NCBI GenBank assembly: GCA_965207335.1
Contig: OZ242267.1
Location: 124,001-188,000 of the forward strand
Direction of reading: 5' to 3'
Length of the DNA: 64,000 nt
Origin: G965207335 sp965207335
GTDB lineage: Bacteria > Pseudomonadota > Gammaproteobacteria > PS1 > Pseudothioglobaceae
Position numbers and translations under genes: made by a program. The notes under the pieces were generated by a model. That model made no database searches. It saw only the letters and a list, made by a program, of their open reading frames with translations, and was not told the DNA's origin. The stretch's first letter is position 1. Each line of letters opens with the position of its first letter. Below are positions 28,525 to 37,165 of the stretch, piece by piece.

Positions 28525-30657
28525 ATGAATACACTAAAAATTAGCAATGCACCTAATTGGGTATGGATAGTAATATTTGGTATATCAATTATTGCCATGT
28601 TTTATCTTGGTTTAAACCCAGAGCATATAACTAAATGGTGGGCATATTTATTGACTTACAATTTAGTAATGATATCTTTTAGTTTTATATTAATTTATAT
28701 TAATTTAAAAGATATTAAAAATAAAGAAAAATCTGGTGAATTAGGCTCAAAATTAACACTATCTTTTATTAAAATGGTGCCACTTATTGCTATTGCACCT
28801 GTATTATCATTTTATATATTCTCATTTAACACCTTACAAAATACTATTTATAGTGTAGAAATTTTTGCAGATGAATTGCAAAAAGAACGCCATGAGAAAT
28901 TAACAGGATTAAGAAATAATTTAATAAACTTGAAGTTATTGGAATATCACGATACTAGTAAATATTTATTACAATCTATTGTTAATAATAATAGCTATGA
29001 TATTGACTCAAAAGATTATATAACTACTATGGATGCTATCGTACAATATTTTATTAAATCTACTTCTGCTTGTAAAATTACAATTAGGGATGGTGATAAT
29101 AAAATACTAGCAGATACTAAAAATAATAGTTTTTGCCAGGACGATATAAAACCAATAGCATTTAATGCTAATATTTATTATTTAAGTGCCAGTCCTAATA
29201 TTCGCTTATTAAAAGATAATGCTTTGTATGACAGCGATAAGCAAAAAATTAGTTTAAGTGTAATTTATGTAATTGATGCTAGAACTAATAATTTTTTGGA
29301 TAAATTAGCTAATGCCCAAGATAGTAGGCTTACAATAGAGTTAAATCTATCCGCACTTAGAAGAGCTTTTTTAATTGATATGAGTAGCACTTTTTTATTA
29401 GTAGCATTGTGTATGCTATTGATTATTTTTAAGATGATAAACACCCTTATGTCACCACTTAGCAGAATATCACAAGCTACCAAAGAAGTATCGCAGGGTA
29501 ATTATGATGTATTTATCTCACATACCAGAGATGACGATACTAGAATTTTAGTTGATTTATTTAATCAAATGGCAAAACAAGTAAAAGGCTCACAATATGA
29601 CTTAGCTACCCAAAAAGTATATTTAGAGACTATTTTAAAATACTCTTATGGTGTTATTGCCTTAGATGAAAATTATAAGATAAAGATTATTAATGATAAA
29701 ATAGGGAAAATTTTAAAAATAAATAATGTAGCAGATTTTTATCAAAAAGATTATTTAAGTATAGCAAGTAGTCACAAAGAGTTACAAGGCTTAATTAACA
29801 CTATTGCTAATAAATTTAGTGATAATACTAGCCAATGGAATACTACAATTGAGGCAAAAATAGATAATTCTTTAGTATTGCTATCTATTCAAGGTGCAAG
29901 ATTAGATAACGATGATAATATTACACTAGGATATGTGATTATTATTGATGATATTACCGAGTTAAGACAAGCACAAAATAGAATTGCTTGGGCGAATGTT
30001 GCTATGAAAATGGCACATGAGGTAAAAAACCCTTTAACACCAATATTGTTATCGGCACAAAGATTAAGAGATAAGATTTTTCCTAAATTAAGCGATGAAG
30101 ATAGAAAAATAATTGATAAAACTACAACAATTATATTTCAACAAGTAAAATCTATTGATACTATGGTGTCAGCATTTTCGCAATATGCTAAGTCTCCTAT
30201 TATTGAAAAACATAAGCAATCATTGGCAAAAATCTTAATACAAGTAGTAGAATTATATAAAACACAAAAAAATATCACAATTAATACCAATATAAATGAT
30301 AATATTCCTGATATTATGTTAGATGCTAATAGTATTCAAAGAGTGTTAATAAATTTACTTAAAAACTCATTTGAGGCAATAAATAATAATAATTTAATCA
30401 TTAATATAAGTTTAGCTATGAGTGCAAATAATACTATAGACTTGGTAATTGTAGATAATGGACATGGGTTTTCTGGTGCTGTTAAGAATAAAGTTTTTAA
30501 ACCTTATGTTAGCACTAAGGGTCAGGGCGGTGGGTTTGGTATGGCAATAGTAAAAAATATTCTAACAGAACACGAGGCAGATATTTATGTTGATAATGTC
30601 ATAGAAAATAATAAAGTTATAGGTGCTATTATAAAAATTAGTTTTAAAATATTATAA
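28525..30657 (+). CDS. ntrY: NtrY-type membrane sensor histidine kinase
   Basis: A 710-residue sensor. Three hydrophobic segments lie in the first ~110 residues, then a periplasmic region to about 285, a fourth TM helix (about 289-310), HAMP (about 311-365), PAS (about 370-475) and HisKA with H498 in KMAHEVKNPLTP. The C-terminal ATPase domain shows N and G boxes (LKNSFEAI, VDNGHGFSG, GQGGGFGMAIVKNI). The domain order is that of NtrY, which senses nitrogen or redox state with NtrX. It lies 4 nt before the ntrX homologue, so the two form a pair; the signal is not known here. Confidence 0.88.
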   Translation: MNTLKISNAPNWVWIVIFGISIIAMFYLGLNPEHITKWWAYLLTYNLVMISFSFILIYINLKDIKNKEKSGELGSKLTLSFIKMVPLIAIAPVLSFYIFSFNTLQNTIYSVEIFADELQKERHEKLTGLRNNLINLKLLEYHDTSKYLLQSIVNNNSYDIDSKDYITTMDAIVQYFIKSTSACKITIRDGDNKILADTKNNSFCQDDIKPIAFNANIYYLSASPNIRLLKDNALYDSDKQKISLSVIYVIDARTNNFLDKLANAQDSRLTIELNLSALRRAFLIDMSSTFLLVALCMLLIIFKMINTLMSPLSRISQATKEVSQGNYDVFISHTRDDDTRILVDLFNQMAKQVKGSQYDLATQKVYLETILKYSYGVIALDENYKIKIINDKIGKILKINNVADFYQKDYLSIASSHKELQGLINTIANKFSDNTSQWNTTIEAKIDNSLVLLSIQGARLDNDDNITLGYVIIIDDITELRQAQNRIAWANVAMKMAHEVKNPLTPILLSAQRLRDKIFPKLSDEDRKIIDKTTTIIFQQVKSIDTMVSAFSQYAKSPIIEKHKQSLAKILIQVVELYKTQKNITINTNINDNIPDIMLDANSIQRVLINLLKNSFEAINNNNLIINISLAMSANNTIDLVIVDNGHGFSGAVKNKVFKPYVSTKGQGGGFGMAIVKNILTEHEADIYVDNVIENNKVIGAIIKISFKIL

Positions 30658-30661
30658 AAAT

Positions 30662-31231
30662 ATGAAAATAAAAAGTATAGGTAAAATTTTAATTGTTGAT
30701 GATGAAGAGTTAAATGCTGAGGCTATAAAAGATGTACTAGAAGATGTTCATTACGAGGTAGATTTAGCATTTAATGGTCAGCAAGCACAAGAGAAAATAT
30801 CTCAGCAAAGTTTTGATTTAATTTTAATGGATGTTTGGATGCCTACTATTGATGGTTTAAGTTTATTAAAAGAATGGTCAGAAAATAATATTACAATTCC
30901 TGTGGTTATCATATCAGGACACGGTGATATTAGCACAGCAGTAGAGGCTATGAAATTAGGTGCTGTAGATTATTTATCAAAGCCATTAAATAATTTATTA
31001 CCAACAATTAGAGGTATATTTTATAAATTACAAAATCATAATAATACTAATAAAATATCTAATAATTTTAATATGCCATTAAAAGAAGCAAGAAATATAT
31101 TTGAAAGAGATTATTTTATTTATCATTTAAAAGCTAATAATTATAATATATCTAAGGTATCAAATATAGTGCAGTTAGAAAGAACGACTCTTTATAGAAA
31201 ATTAAAAGATTTAGGGATTGACAAAAAATGA
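30662..31231 (+). CDS. ntrX: NtrX-derived response regulator lacking the AAA+ domain
   Basis: A 189-residue regulator. The receiver domain (1-120) has the acidic pocket D13/D14, phospho-acceptor D57 (LILMDVWMP) and the SKP lysine. After a ~20-residue linker it goes directly to a Fis-type helix-turn-helix (ARNIFERDYFIYHL... ERTTLYRKLKDLGI) that closely resembles the C-terminus of NtrX. The ~240-residue sigma-54-interacting AAA+ domain of normal NtrX (~450 aa) is absent, giving a layout like PrrA/ActR. It therefore cannot activate sigma-54 promoters. It overlaps trkA by 4 nt (ATGA). Confidence 0.85.
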   Translation: MKIKSIGKILIVDDEELNAEAIKDVLEDVHYEVDLAFNGQQAQEKISQQSFDLILMDVWMPTIDGLSLLKEWSENNITIPVVIISGHGDISTAVEAMKLGAVDYLSKPLNNLLPTIRGIFYKLQNHNNTNKISNNFNMPLKEARNIFERDYFIYHLKANNYNISKVSNIVQLERTTLYRKLKDLGIDKK

Positions 31232-32580
31232 ATATCTTAATATTAGGTGCAGGACAGGTAGGCTCTAGTTTAGCAAAAGATTTAATAAGATATAAAGACA
31301 ATAATATTACAATAATTGACAAAAGTCGTAAGCGATTATCAGAAATTAAAAGAAGCCTAGATGTAAAATTAGTAGAAGGTATAGCATCATATACTACAAC
31401 TCTAGAAGCAGCAGATATTACCAATATGGATTTAGTAATAGCTGTTACAGAATCTGATGAATGCAATATGATTGCATGTCAAATAGCCCATACACTATAT
31501 GGGGTCACTAATAAAATATCCAGAATTCGTGCATCTGATTACTTGCATAGAGAAGAATTATTTTCTGACAATGCTATACCCATTAATTTTGTAATTACTC
31601 CTGAGAAAATTGTTACTAAATTTATTATGCGTATTATTGAGATACCGGGTGCATATAGAGTATTAGAATTTGAAAATGGTTTGGTTAATTTAGTTAGTAC
31701 TATGGCTTTTACTGGTACTCCTATTGTTGGCGTTCCTATTAAACATTTACACCAGCATTTGCCTAAAACTCATGTTAGGATTGTGCATATAATTCGTAAT
31801 GATAATTCTCTTGCTATTAGTGGAGATACGATAGTAGAAGATGGCGATGAGGTTTATTTTCTAGCTGAGAAAAAAAGTATTACTAAAATACTAAGAGAAT
31901 TTAGAATAAAAGATAAACGCTATAAAAGAATTATGATAGCAGGTGGGGGTATTGTTGGACTAAATTTAGCTCTAGAATTAGAGCATAAATACAATATCCA
32001 CATTGTAGAATTAAACGAAGAGCGAGTTAAAGAAATAGCTGATAAACTAAACCATGCTACGGTACTACAAGGCAATGCCTCAGATGAAGTTCTACTACTA
32101 GAAGAAGGTATTAATAAAACTGACTTATTTATAGCAGTTACTGACTCTGATGAGACAAATGTTCTTGTCTCAATTTTAGCCAAACAACTAGGGGCTTACA
32201 AGACTGTAGCATTGGTAAAACGAGATATATATGAGGACCTAGCAAGACAAAGTTCACATATTGATGTAGTTGTGTCTCCAGACCAAGTTACAGTTAGTGA
32301 GTTTTTATCTTATATTAAACGCAAAGAGGCAATGATAGTTTATCAATTACAAGGTAATTATGAAGCCATTGAAATGATAGTTAATAGTAATAATAAGATG
32401 CTTATAAACAAAACTATTAAAAATATTAAACTACCAGAAAAAACAAAAATAGGTTGTTTGGTAAGAGATAGCAAGGTAATTATGGGTTCTGGTGATGTTG
32501 AGGTAAAAGAAAATGATCATGTCATATTAATATCCGATATAAAAAATTCTCATACTATATCTAAATTATTTAATATATAA
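31228..32580 (+). CDS. trkA: Trk K+ uptake NAD-binding regulatory subunit
   Basis: A 450-residue peripheral cytoplasmic protein with two RCK units. Each has a Rossmann GxGxxG (ILGAGQVGSSLA near residue 5; IAGGGIVGLNLALEL near 235) followed by a TrkA-C domain. It gates the TrkH channel with nucleotide. ntrYX-trkA-trkH adjacency is a known arrangement in alphaproteobacteria and some gammaproteobacteria. Confidence 0.95.
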   Translation: MNILILGAGQVGSSLAKDLIRYKDNNITIIDKSRKRLSEIKRSLDVKLVEGIASYTTTLEAADITNMDLVIAVTESDECNMIACQIAHTLYGVTNKISRIRASDYLHREELFSDNAIPINFVITPEKIVTKFIMRIIEIPGAYRVLEFENGLVNLVSTMAFTGTPIVGVPIKHLHQHLPKTHVRIVHIIRNDNSLAISGDTIVEDGDEVYFLAEKKSITKILREFRIKDKRYKRIMIAGGGIVGLNLALELEHKYNIHIVELNEERVKEIADKLNHATVLQGNASDEVLLLEEGINKTDLFIAVTDSDETNVLVSILAKQLGAYKTVALVKRDIYEDLARQSSHIDVVVSPDQVTVSEFLSYIKRKEAMIVYQLQGNYEAIEMIVNSNNKMLINKTIKNIKLPEKTKIGCLVRDSKVIMGSGDVEVKENDHVILISDIKNSHTISKLFNI

Positions 32581-32581
32581 A

Positions 32582-32809
32582 ATGTTTTTACTTAGTCAAA
32601 ATTATTGCTTTTATACAAATTGTATTATTAAGACTATTGCAAATTATTTAGACTTAGGATTATGCATAAAACACTTCTTTTTAAATACGTGCTTTTTGCT
32701 TAAAAATAAATATGAGTTAATGTTACAACAAGAATTTAATCCTCACACCATATCAAAACTTGTTAAATTTAAAAGTAATAATAAAATACATATAAACAAT
32801 GAATATTAA
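32582..32809 (+). CDS. Doubtful 75-aa ORF in the trkA-trkH gap
   Basis: Starts one base after the trkA stop and overlaps trkH by 11 nt, so coupling would be possible. The peptide is Cys/Asn/Lys-rich, resembles nothing I know and has no separate ribosome site. It may simply be open by chance in the 218-nt gap. Low confidence. Confidence 0.2.
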   Translation: MFLLSQNYCFYTNCIIKTIANYLDLGLCIKHFFLNTCFLLKNKYELMLQQEFNPHTISKLVKFKSNNKIHINNEY

Positions 32810-34247
32810 AATAGTATTAAAAGTTTTGGGTTTAATATTGATGATGTTTAGCTTGAATTTATTGCCTGTTATCTTGGTTGAGATAATTTATCAAGAAAAT
32901 CAAGTTATGTATTTATTTAATAGTTTTATTGTAACTTTAGTAGTTGGTTGTATTCTTTGGATAATTTTTCGTATTGCTAATAAAGAATTTAGAATTCGTG
33001 AGAGTATTTTATTAGTAGTATTGTGCTGGGTAAGCCTTAGTTTATTCGCTACCCTACCATTTTTATTAAGTCCAGCATTTGATATTTCAATTACGGATGC
33101 CTTTTTTGAGTCTATGTCAGCACTTTCTACTACTGGCTCAACGGTTTTGACTAACTTAGACTCTTATCCAAAATCTATTTTATATTATCGTAGTCAATTA
33201 CAGTGGTTAGGAGGCATGGGGATTATTGTATTTTTTGTATCAATATTTCCACTTTTAGGAATAGGTGGTATGGGCATGTATAATGCAGAATATTCTGGTA
33301 TCTCAGAGGATAAAATTAAACCAAAAATAGCTCAAACAGCAAGTGTATTATGGCGTATATATATTGTTTTTACTGTATTTTGTGCTGTTGCTTATTACAT
33401 TGGCGGTATGAGTGCATTTGATGCTATAGCACATAGTTTTAGCACTGTTGCTATTGGTGGATTTTCAACTCATGATGATAGTATAGGGTATTTTAATTCG
33501 CCTGCTATTGAAATGATAGCAGTAGTATTTATGATTTTATCTGGTATTAATTTTTCTTTGCATTTTTTTGCATTTAAGAAAAAAAGTTTTGCAGCATATA
33601 TAAAAAATTCTGAATTAAAAGCATATTTATTATTATTATTATTATTAATTATTATTGTATTTTTAATAATGCTAACCAGAAATTATTTTGATAGTATATG
33701 GGATAACATTCGTAGCACTGTATTTCATGTTGTATCTATTGCTACAACAACAGGGTTTATATCCGATAAATTTCATACTTGGCCTATTGGTGTACCAATT
33801 ATTTTAATTATTACTAGTTTTATTGGTGCTTGTGCTGGTTCTACAGGTGGCGGTATTAAGGTAGTAAGAATTTTATTAATGTTTAAAATAGGGATGAGAG
33901 AAATTAGAAAGCTTATTCATCCTAGAGTAAGGATTAATATCAAGTTAAATAATAAAACCTTAGATGATAGTACCTTAACTTCAGTTTGGGGATTTTTTGT
34001 TTTATATATAATATCGTTTGTGGTTATTTTTATTTTATTATTAATAACTGGTTTGGACGGTATTACTGCATTTTCTGCAACAACTGCGTCTATTAATAAT
34101 CTAGGACCAGGATTAGGGGATGTGGCTTTTCATTATCAAGGAATTAATGATACTGCAAAATGGATATTAAGTTTTTCAATGTTATTAGGGCGTTTAGAAA
34201 TATTAACTTTAATAGCGTTATTGCATAAATCTTTTTGGAAATATTAA
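32799..34247 (+). CDS. trkH: Trk K+ uptake channel subunit
   Basis: A 482-residue inner-membrane K+ channel with four M1-P-M2 repeats. P-loop filter segments are visible: STTGSTVL, STVAIGGFSTHD, TTTGF and ASINNLGPGLG. GACAGSTGGGIKV follows the third repeat and is the usual TrkH hinge region. Length is normal. It works with TrkA just upstream; the 218-nt gap allows separate transcription. Confidence 0.95.
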   Translation: MNIKIVLKVLGLILMMFSLNLLPVILVEIIYQENQVMYLFNSFIVTLVVGCILWIIFRIANKEFRIRESILLVVLCWVSLSLFATLPFLLSPAFDISITDAFFESMSALSTTGSTVLTNLDSYPKSILYYRSQLQWLGGMGIIVFFVSIFPLLGIGGMGMYNAEYSGISEDKIKPKIAQTASVLWRIYIVFTVFCAVAYYIGGMSAFDAIAHSFSTVAIGGFSTHDDSIGYFNSPAIEMIAVVFMILSGINFSLHFFAFKKKSFAAYIKNSELKAYLLLLLLLIIIVFLIMLTRNYFDSIWDNIRSTVFHVVSIATTTGFISDKFHTWPIGVPIILIITSFIGACAGSTGGGIKVVRILLMFKIGMREIRKLIHPRVRINIKLNNKTLDDSTLTSVWGFFVLYIISFVVIFILLLITGLDGITAFSATTASINNLGPGLGDVAFHYQGINDTAKWILSFSMLLGRLEILTLIALLHKSFWKY

Positions 34248-34248
34248 T

Positions 34249-34265
34249 ATTTATACAAAGGTCTC
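34249..34265 (-). repeat. Solo MITE terminal repeat between trkH and the hydrolase gene
   Basis: The reverse complement reads GAGACCTTTGTATAAAT. It sits in the 20-nt gap between two convergent stop codons. No partner end is close by. Confidence 0.5.
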
Positions 34266-34267
34266 AT

Positions 34268-35125
34268 TTAAATATTATCTAGCCATTTTGCTATCTCTGC
34301 TACTAGTTGTTTGCTAGCTTTACTTTGTCGATAGTAATGTCCAGTATTAGGAATTATTACTTGTTTGTTTTTAGGATTATTTATAATAGCAAATGCCTCT
34401 TGTCTAATTTGAAAAAATTTTAACACCCCTAAATAATCATTCTCTGCAACTATATCTAAAATTGGAATGTCAGTATTAAATAAAGTTAATATAATTGGAT
34501 TAATAACCTGTTGTTTATAATCTATGGCATTCATACCAATACCTACAAATGCTGATATATCTTTAACACCATTATGCTCTATAAAATATCTAGCCATAAA
34601 AGCCCCGCAAGCATGGGCTATTATTACTATTTTTTTAACACCTTGTTTTTTTAAAAAATCAATAGCCGCATTAATTCTAGGCATAGCATAAGGAAAAATA
34701 GGCACATAATCATAATATTTAGCATTTTTATCTTTTACTGGCATTTGCACAGATAAACTATCCCAGCCTTTTTCTGCTAAGCCAACCCTTATAGGTTTAA
34801 CAACCAACTCCCAATTAGCATGTAAGCCTCTACTATGTAATATTATTGCCCCACCTTTGCTTTTGTCGCTATCTGACTCGCTATAAATAGAAAATACTTT
34901 TTTATCCCCTACTTGAAGCCATTGTACTTCACCTTCTATTACACTATCTGCTATTTGCTCAATAATTCTTTGTTCTCTGGCAAAATCTGGTTGATAGTCA
35001 TATAGCAAATCTACAAACCCATGATATTTATCCTGATATTGATTAAAACTTATACTAGGAATAGGAAAAAATGCCTTGCTATTTATTGATATTATAATTA
35101 ATATTAAAAATGCTATTTTTTTCAT
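34268..35125 (-). CDS. DUF3530 family alpha/beta-hydrolase-like exported protein
   Basis: A 285-residue protein. The ATG at 35125 is chosen because it starts a clear signal peptide (MKKIAFLILIIISINSKA), while the longer reading adds 27 unlikely residues. The body has hydrolase-fold features: ILHSRGLHANWE, the nucleophile-elbow position IIAHACGAFMARYF (Cys or Ala where a Ser is usual), and a late NTGHYY with a possible catalytic His. It matches DUF3530, periplasmic hydrolase-like proteins of unknown substrate. The elbow lacks the canonical GxSxG, so catalysis is uncertain. Confidence 0.7.
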   Translation of the reverse strand: MKKIAFLILIIISINSKAFFPIPSISFNQYQDKYHGFVDLLYDYQPDFAREQRIIEQIADSVIEGEVQWLQVGDKKVFSIYSESDSDKSKGGAIILHSRGLHANWELVVKPIRVGLAEKGWDSLSVQMPVKDKNAKYYDYVPIFPYAMPRINAAIDFLKKQGVKKIVIIAHACGAFMARYFIEHNGVKDISAFVGIGMNAIDYKQQVINPIILTLFNTDIPILDIVAENDYLGVLKFFQIRQEAFAIINNPKNKQVIIPNTGHYYRQSKASKQLVAEIAKWLDNI

Positions 35126-35306
35126 ATTTTTAACTAGAATTTTACAGTATAAAAATACTAAATTATGTTGTACTTGATTAAAGTATTGTATAGATTTTTT
35201 GTCCAAGTAATTACTTGTTTATAAAGATATTGCTTTGATAATTTATAAGATAACTAGTAGTATTTTAAAGCAATATAATAATACCTATATACTAATAAAA
35301 TGCTTA

Positions 35307-35340
35307 AAAAAAAGGTATTAAAATTTTAATACCTTTTTTT
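35307..35340. terminator. Bidirectional rho-independent-type terminator
   Basis: A perfect palindrome of 17-nt arms centred at 35323/35324 (AAAAAAAGGTATTAAAA and complement) leaves a T-run on either strand. It lies downstream of the rhodanese gene and upstream of the DUF3530 gene, both on the minus strand. GC content is low, so stability is modest. Confidence 0.6.
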
Positions 35341-35349
35341 AGTTGTTGT

Positions 35350-35514
35350 GAGACCTTTACATAAACAGGGATGATTGACAGAATTCTGATTTTTGCTTAA
35401 TTGATGGTATTCTTGTCAAGCCTGCCCTAGTTGTTCTAAGGCTGGTTTGATAAAGATTATCAAGTGAGTAGAAAGCAGGGTTCTGATGATTATTCATGTT
35501 TATGCAAAGGTCTC
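35350..35514. mobile_element. MITE, 165 bp, inverted orientation
   Basis: Full-length noncoding element with GAGACCTTTACATAAA at the left and TTTATGCAAAGGTCTC at the right. The interior is the reverse complement of the copies at 57841, 62168 and 63020. GTTGT flanks both ends, a likely 5-bp target duplication. With the terminator it fills the 35126-35524 gap. Confidence 0.75.
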
Positions 35515-35524
35515 GTTGTAAATG

Positions 35525-36166
35525 TTATTTACTAACCGTTGATAAACCTAAGATATGCCAATCTTGCATACCACCACGATAGTATTTTAATTTACTTTCA
35601 GGATAGCCTAATTTTAATAATGCTCTTATGCCAGCAGGTGATTGACCACACCACATGCCATTACAAAACATATAAAGTGTTTTAGCATTAGTAAAGTCAA
35701 ATATACCGTCTTGTTCTCTAACACTAAATTTAGAGGTCAAGATGTCAATAACTGCATCAGGGTCACTAGCAACTGCTTTAGAGTTTATGGTATTAAATGG
35801 GATATTAACAGAGCCTTTAATTGTACCACCTTTAGCTTTTGTTGTCCAAACAGGGGTTCTGTTGTCCATTAACAAAATTGTTCTGTCACCATTTGCAGCT
35901 CTTCTTGCTGCAGCTATCATTTCTCTTTCACCTATTGTTTCTACTTGTGCTGGTGCAAATGGATTCATTGGTTGTATGCAAAATGGCGGGCAAGGGCGAG
36001 AGGTCTTAGAAAACGCTGGATGAATAGTCGCTCTATTGTCTTGATTACGACTAATACCTGCAACACTCATAATACCTCTATCAATACCTACTGGTTTTGC
36101 AACAACAACTGTCGTTGATAATAGTGCTGCACCTGCAACACTGGCTAATAAAATTTTAAACTTCAT
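35525..36166 (-). CDS. Periplasmic rhodanese-like sulfurtransferase
   Basis: A 213-residue protein with signal peptide MKFKILLASVAGAALLSTTVVVAKP. The rhodanese domain at about 85-213 has the active loop FCNGMWCGQSPA, where the first Cys is the expected persulfide carrier, and GYPESKLKYYRGGMQDWHILG typical of exported rhodaneses. A strong GGGGA ribosome site precedes the ATG, and the coding sequence is less AT-biased than neighbours, suggesting high expression. Thiosulfate or cyanide as sulfur source is family knowledge; the substrate here is unknown. It probably shares a transcript with the 83-aa gene 66 nt upstream. Confidence 0.85.
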   Translation of the reverse strand: MKFKILLASVAGAALLSTTVVVAKPVGIDRGIMSVAGISRNQDNRATIHPAFSKTSRPCPPFCIQPMNPFAPAQVETIGEREMIAAARRAANGDRTILLMDNRTPVWTTKAKGGTIKGSVNIPFNTINSKAVASDPDAVIDILTSKFSVREQDGIFDFTNAKTLYMFCNGMWCGQSPAGIRALLKLGYPESKLKYYRGGMQDWHILGLSTVSK

Positions 36167-36232
36167 ATATTTTCCCCTTTTTTTTAAAAATAGTTTATTG
36201 TAAATAAATAAACCGTCTATTACAAAATAAGC

Positions 36233-36484
36233 CTAATCACAACTAGGCTCTCCCTCATAATTATGTCCTGCGAAATAATCTAATGCACATTGTTCTTTTT
36301 GGTCTTCTTCTTTTTCAGAGCACCAATTTTTAGCACCCTCAGTAATAGCTTTTTCTTGTGCTTCTGTTGGGTCTGCATCGTCTTTTAAAATTGGCACACC
36401 ATCATTATAATTAACAGCAGATATAGCAACAGAGTTAATACCAAGCAGTCCTAATAATATCAATATTAACAAGCCTTTATTCAT
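36233..36484 (-). CDS. Small secreted protein with three cysteines, unknown
   Basis: An 83-residue protein with signal peptide MNKGLLILILLGLLGINSVAIS. The mature part is acidic, with Cys in NWCSEK, EQCALDYF and the C-terminal PSCD. I do not recognise a family. It sits directly upstream of the periplasmic rhodanese on the same strand, so a joint periplasmic role is possible but unproven. Confidence 0.6.
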   Translation of the reverse strand: MNKGLLILILLGLLGINSVAISAVNYNDGVPILKDDADPTEAQEKAITEGAKNWCSEKEEDQKEQCALDYFAGHNYEGEPSCD

Positions 36485-36589
36485 AAATAATACTTTATTA
36501 AAAATAATAATACAGTTGTAATTTTATCTGATGTCAATTTTGATTTTCATTATAACATAATTTTATGATAAATTTTCAAAATTATTCTT

Positions 36590-37039
36590 TTAGCCTTTTA
36601 ATTTATCCATAGCTTTATTTGCCAAAGTATCAGCAATATCATTGCCTTTATTACCACTATGACCTTTTACCCAATGCCAATCTATATTATAAATACTATT
36701 TAATTCTACTAATTTTTGCCATAAATCCACATTTTTTACTGGCTTTTTATTTGCAGTTTGCCAATTATTTTTCTGCCACTTTGGTAGCCACTCTTTTAAT
36801 CCTTGAATTATATATTTAGAATCAGTAAATAGTGTTACTGCCATATTTTTATTACTTGGTATTTTTAATTGCTGCAAAGCTTTTATTGTTGCTGTAAGCT
36901 CCATACGGTTATTAGTGGTATTTTTTTCGCCACCACTTAATTTTTTTTCATTACCTTTATAATTAAGATACACCCCCCAACCGCCAATACCGGGATTACC
37001 ACGACAGCCACCATCTGTATAAATAATAATTTTATCCAT
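36590..37039 (-). CDS. rnhA: Ribonuclease HI
   Basis: A 149-residue nuclease degrading RNA in RNA-DNA hybrids. All four catalytic acidic residues are visible: Asp in IYTDGGCRGNPG, Glu in NRMELTA, Asp in FTDSKYIIQG and Asp in GNDIADTLAN. The basic handle region KEWLPKWQKNNWQTANKKPVKN marks type HI of the E. coli kind. Monocistronic on the minus strand. Confidence 0.96.
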   Translation of the reverse strand: MDKIIIYTDGGCRGNPGIGGWGVYLNYKGNEKKLSGGEKNTTNNRMELTATIKALQQLKIPSNKNMAVTLFTDSKYIIQGLKEWLPKWQKNNWQTANKKPVKNVDLWQKLVELNSIYNIDWHWVKGHSGNKGNDIADTLANKAMDKLKG

Positions 37040-37148
37040 TGTTTATTAATATATTTTTTTGACTTTGATAGCGAAAATTAAATACTCTATTATTATATTG
37101 TGTGGCTCAGGCAAGGTTTGTATTTATTGCATATAAATCAATCATAGT

Positions 37149-37165
37149 TTTTATGTAAAGATCTC
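37149..37165 (-). repeat. Solo MITE terminal repeat at the 3' end of the DUF482 gene
   Basis: The reverse complement reads GAGATCTTTACATAAAA and overlaps the last codons and stop of the DUF482/GNAT-like gene. It may have supplied the present stop codon. Confidence 0.45.
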
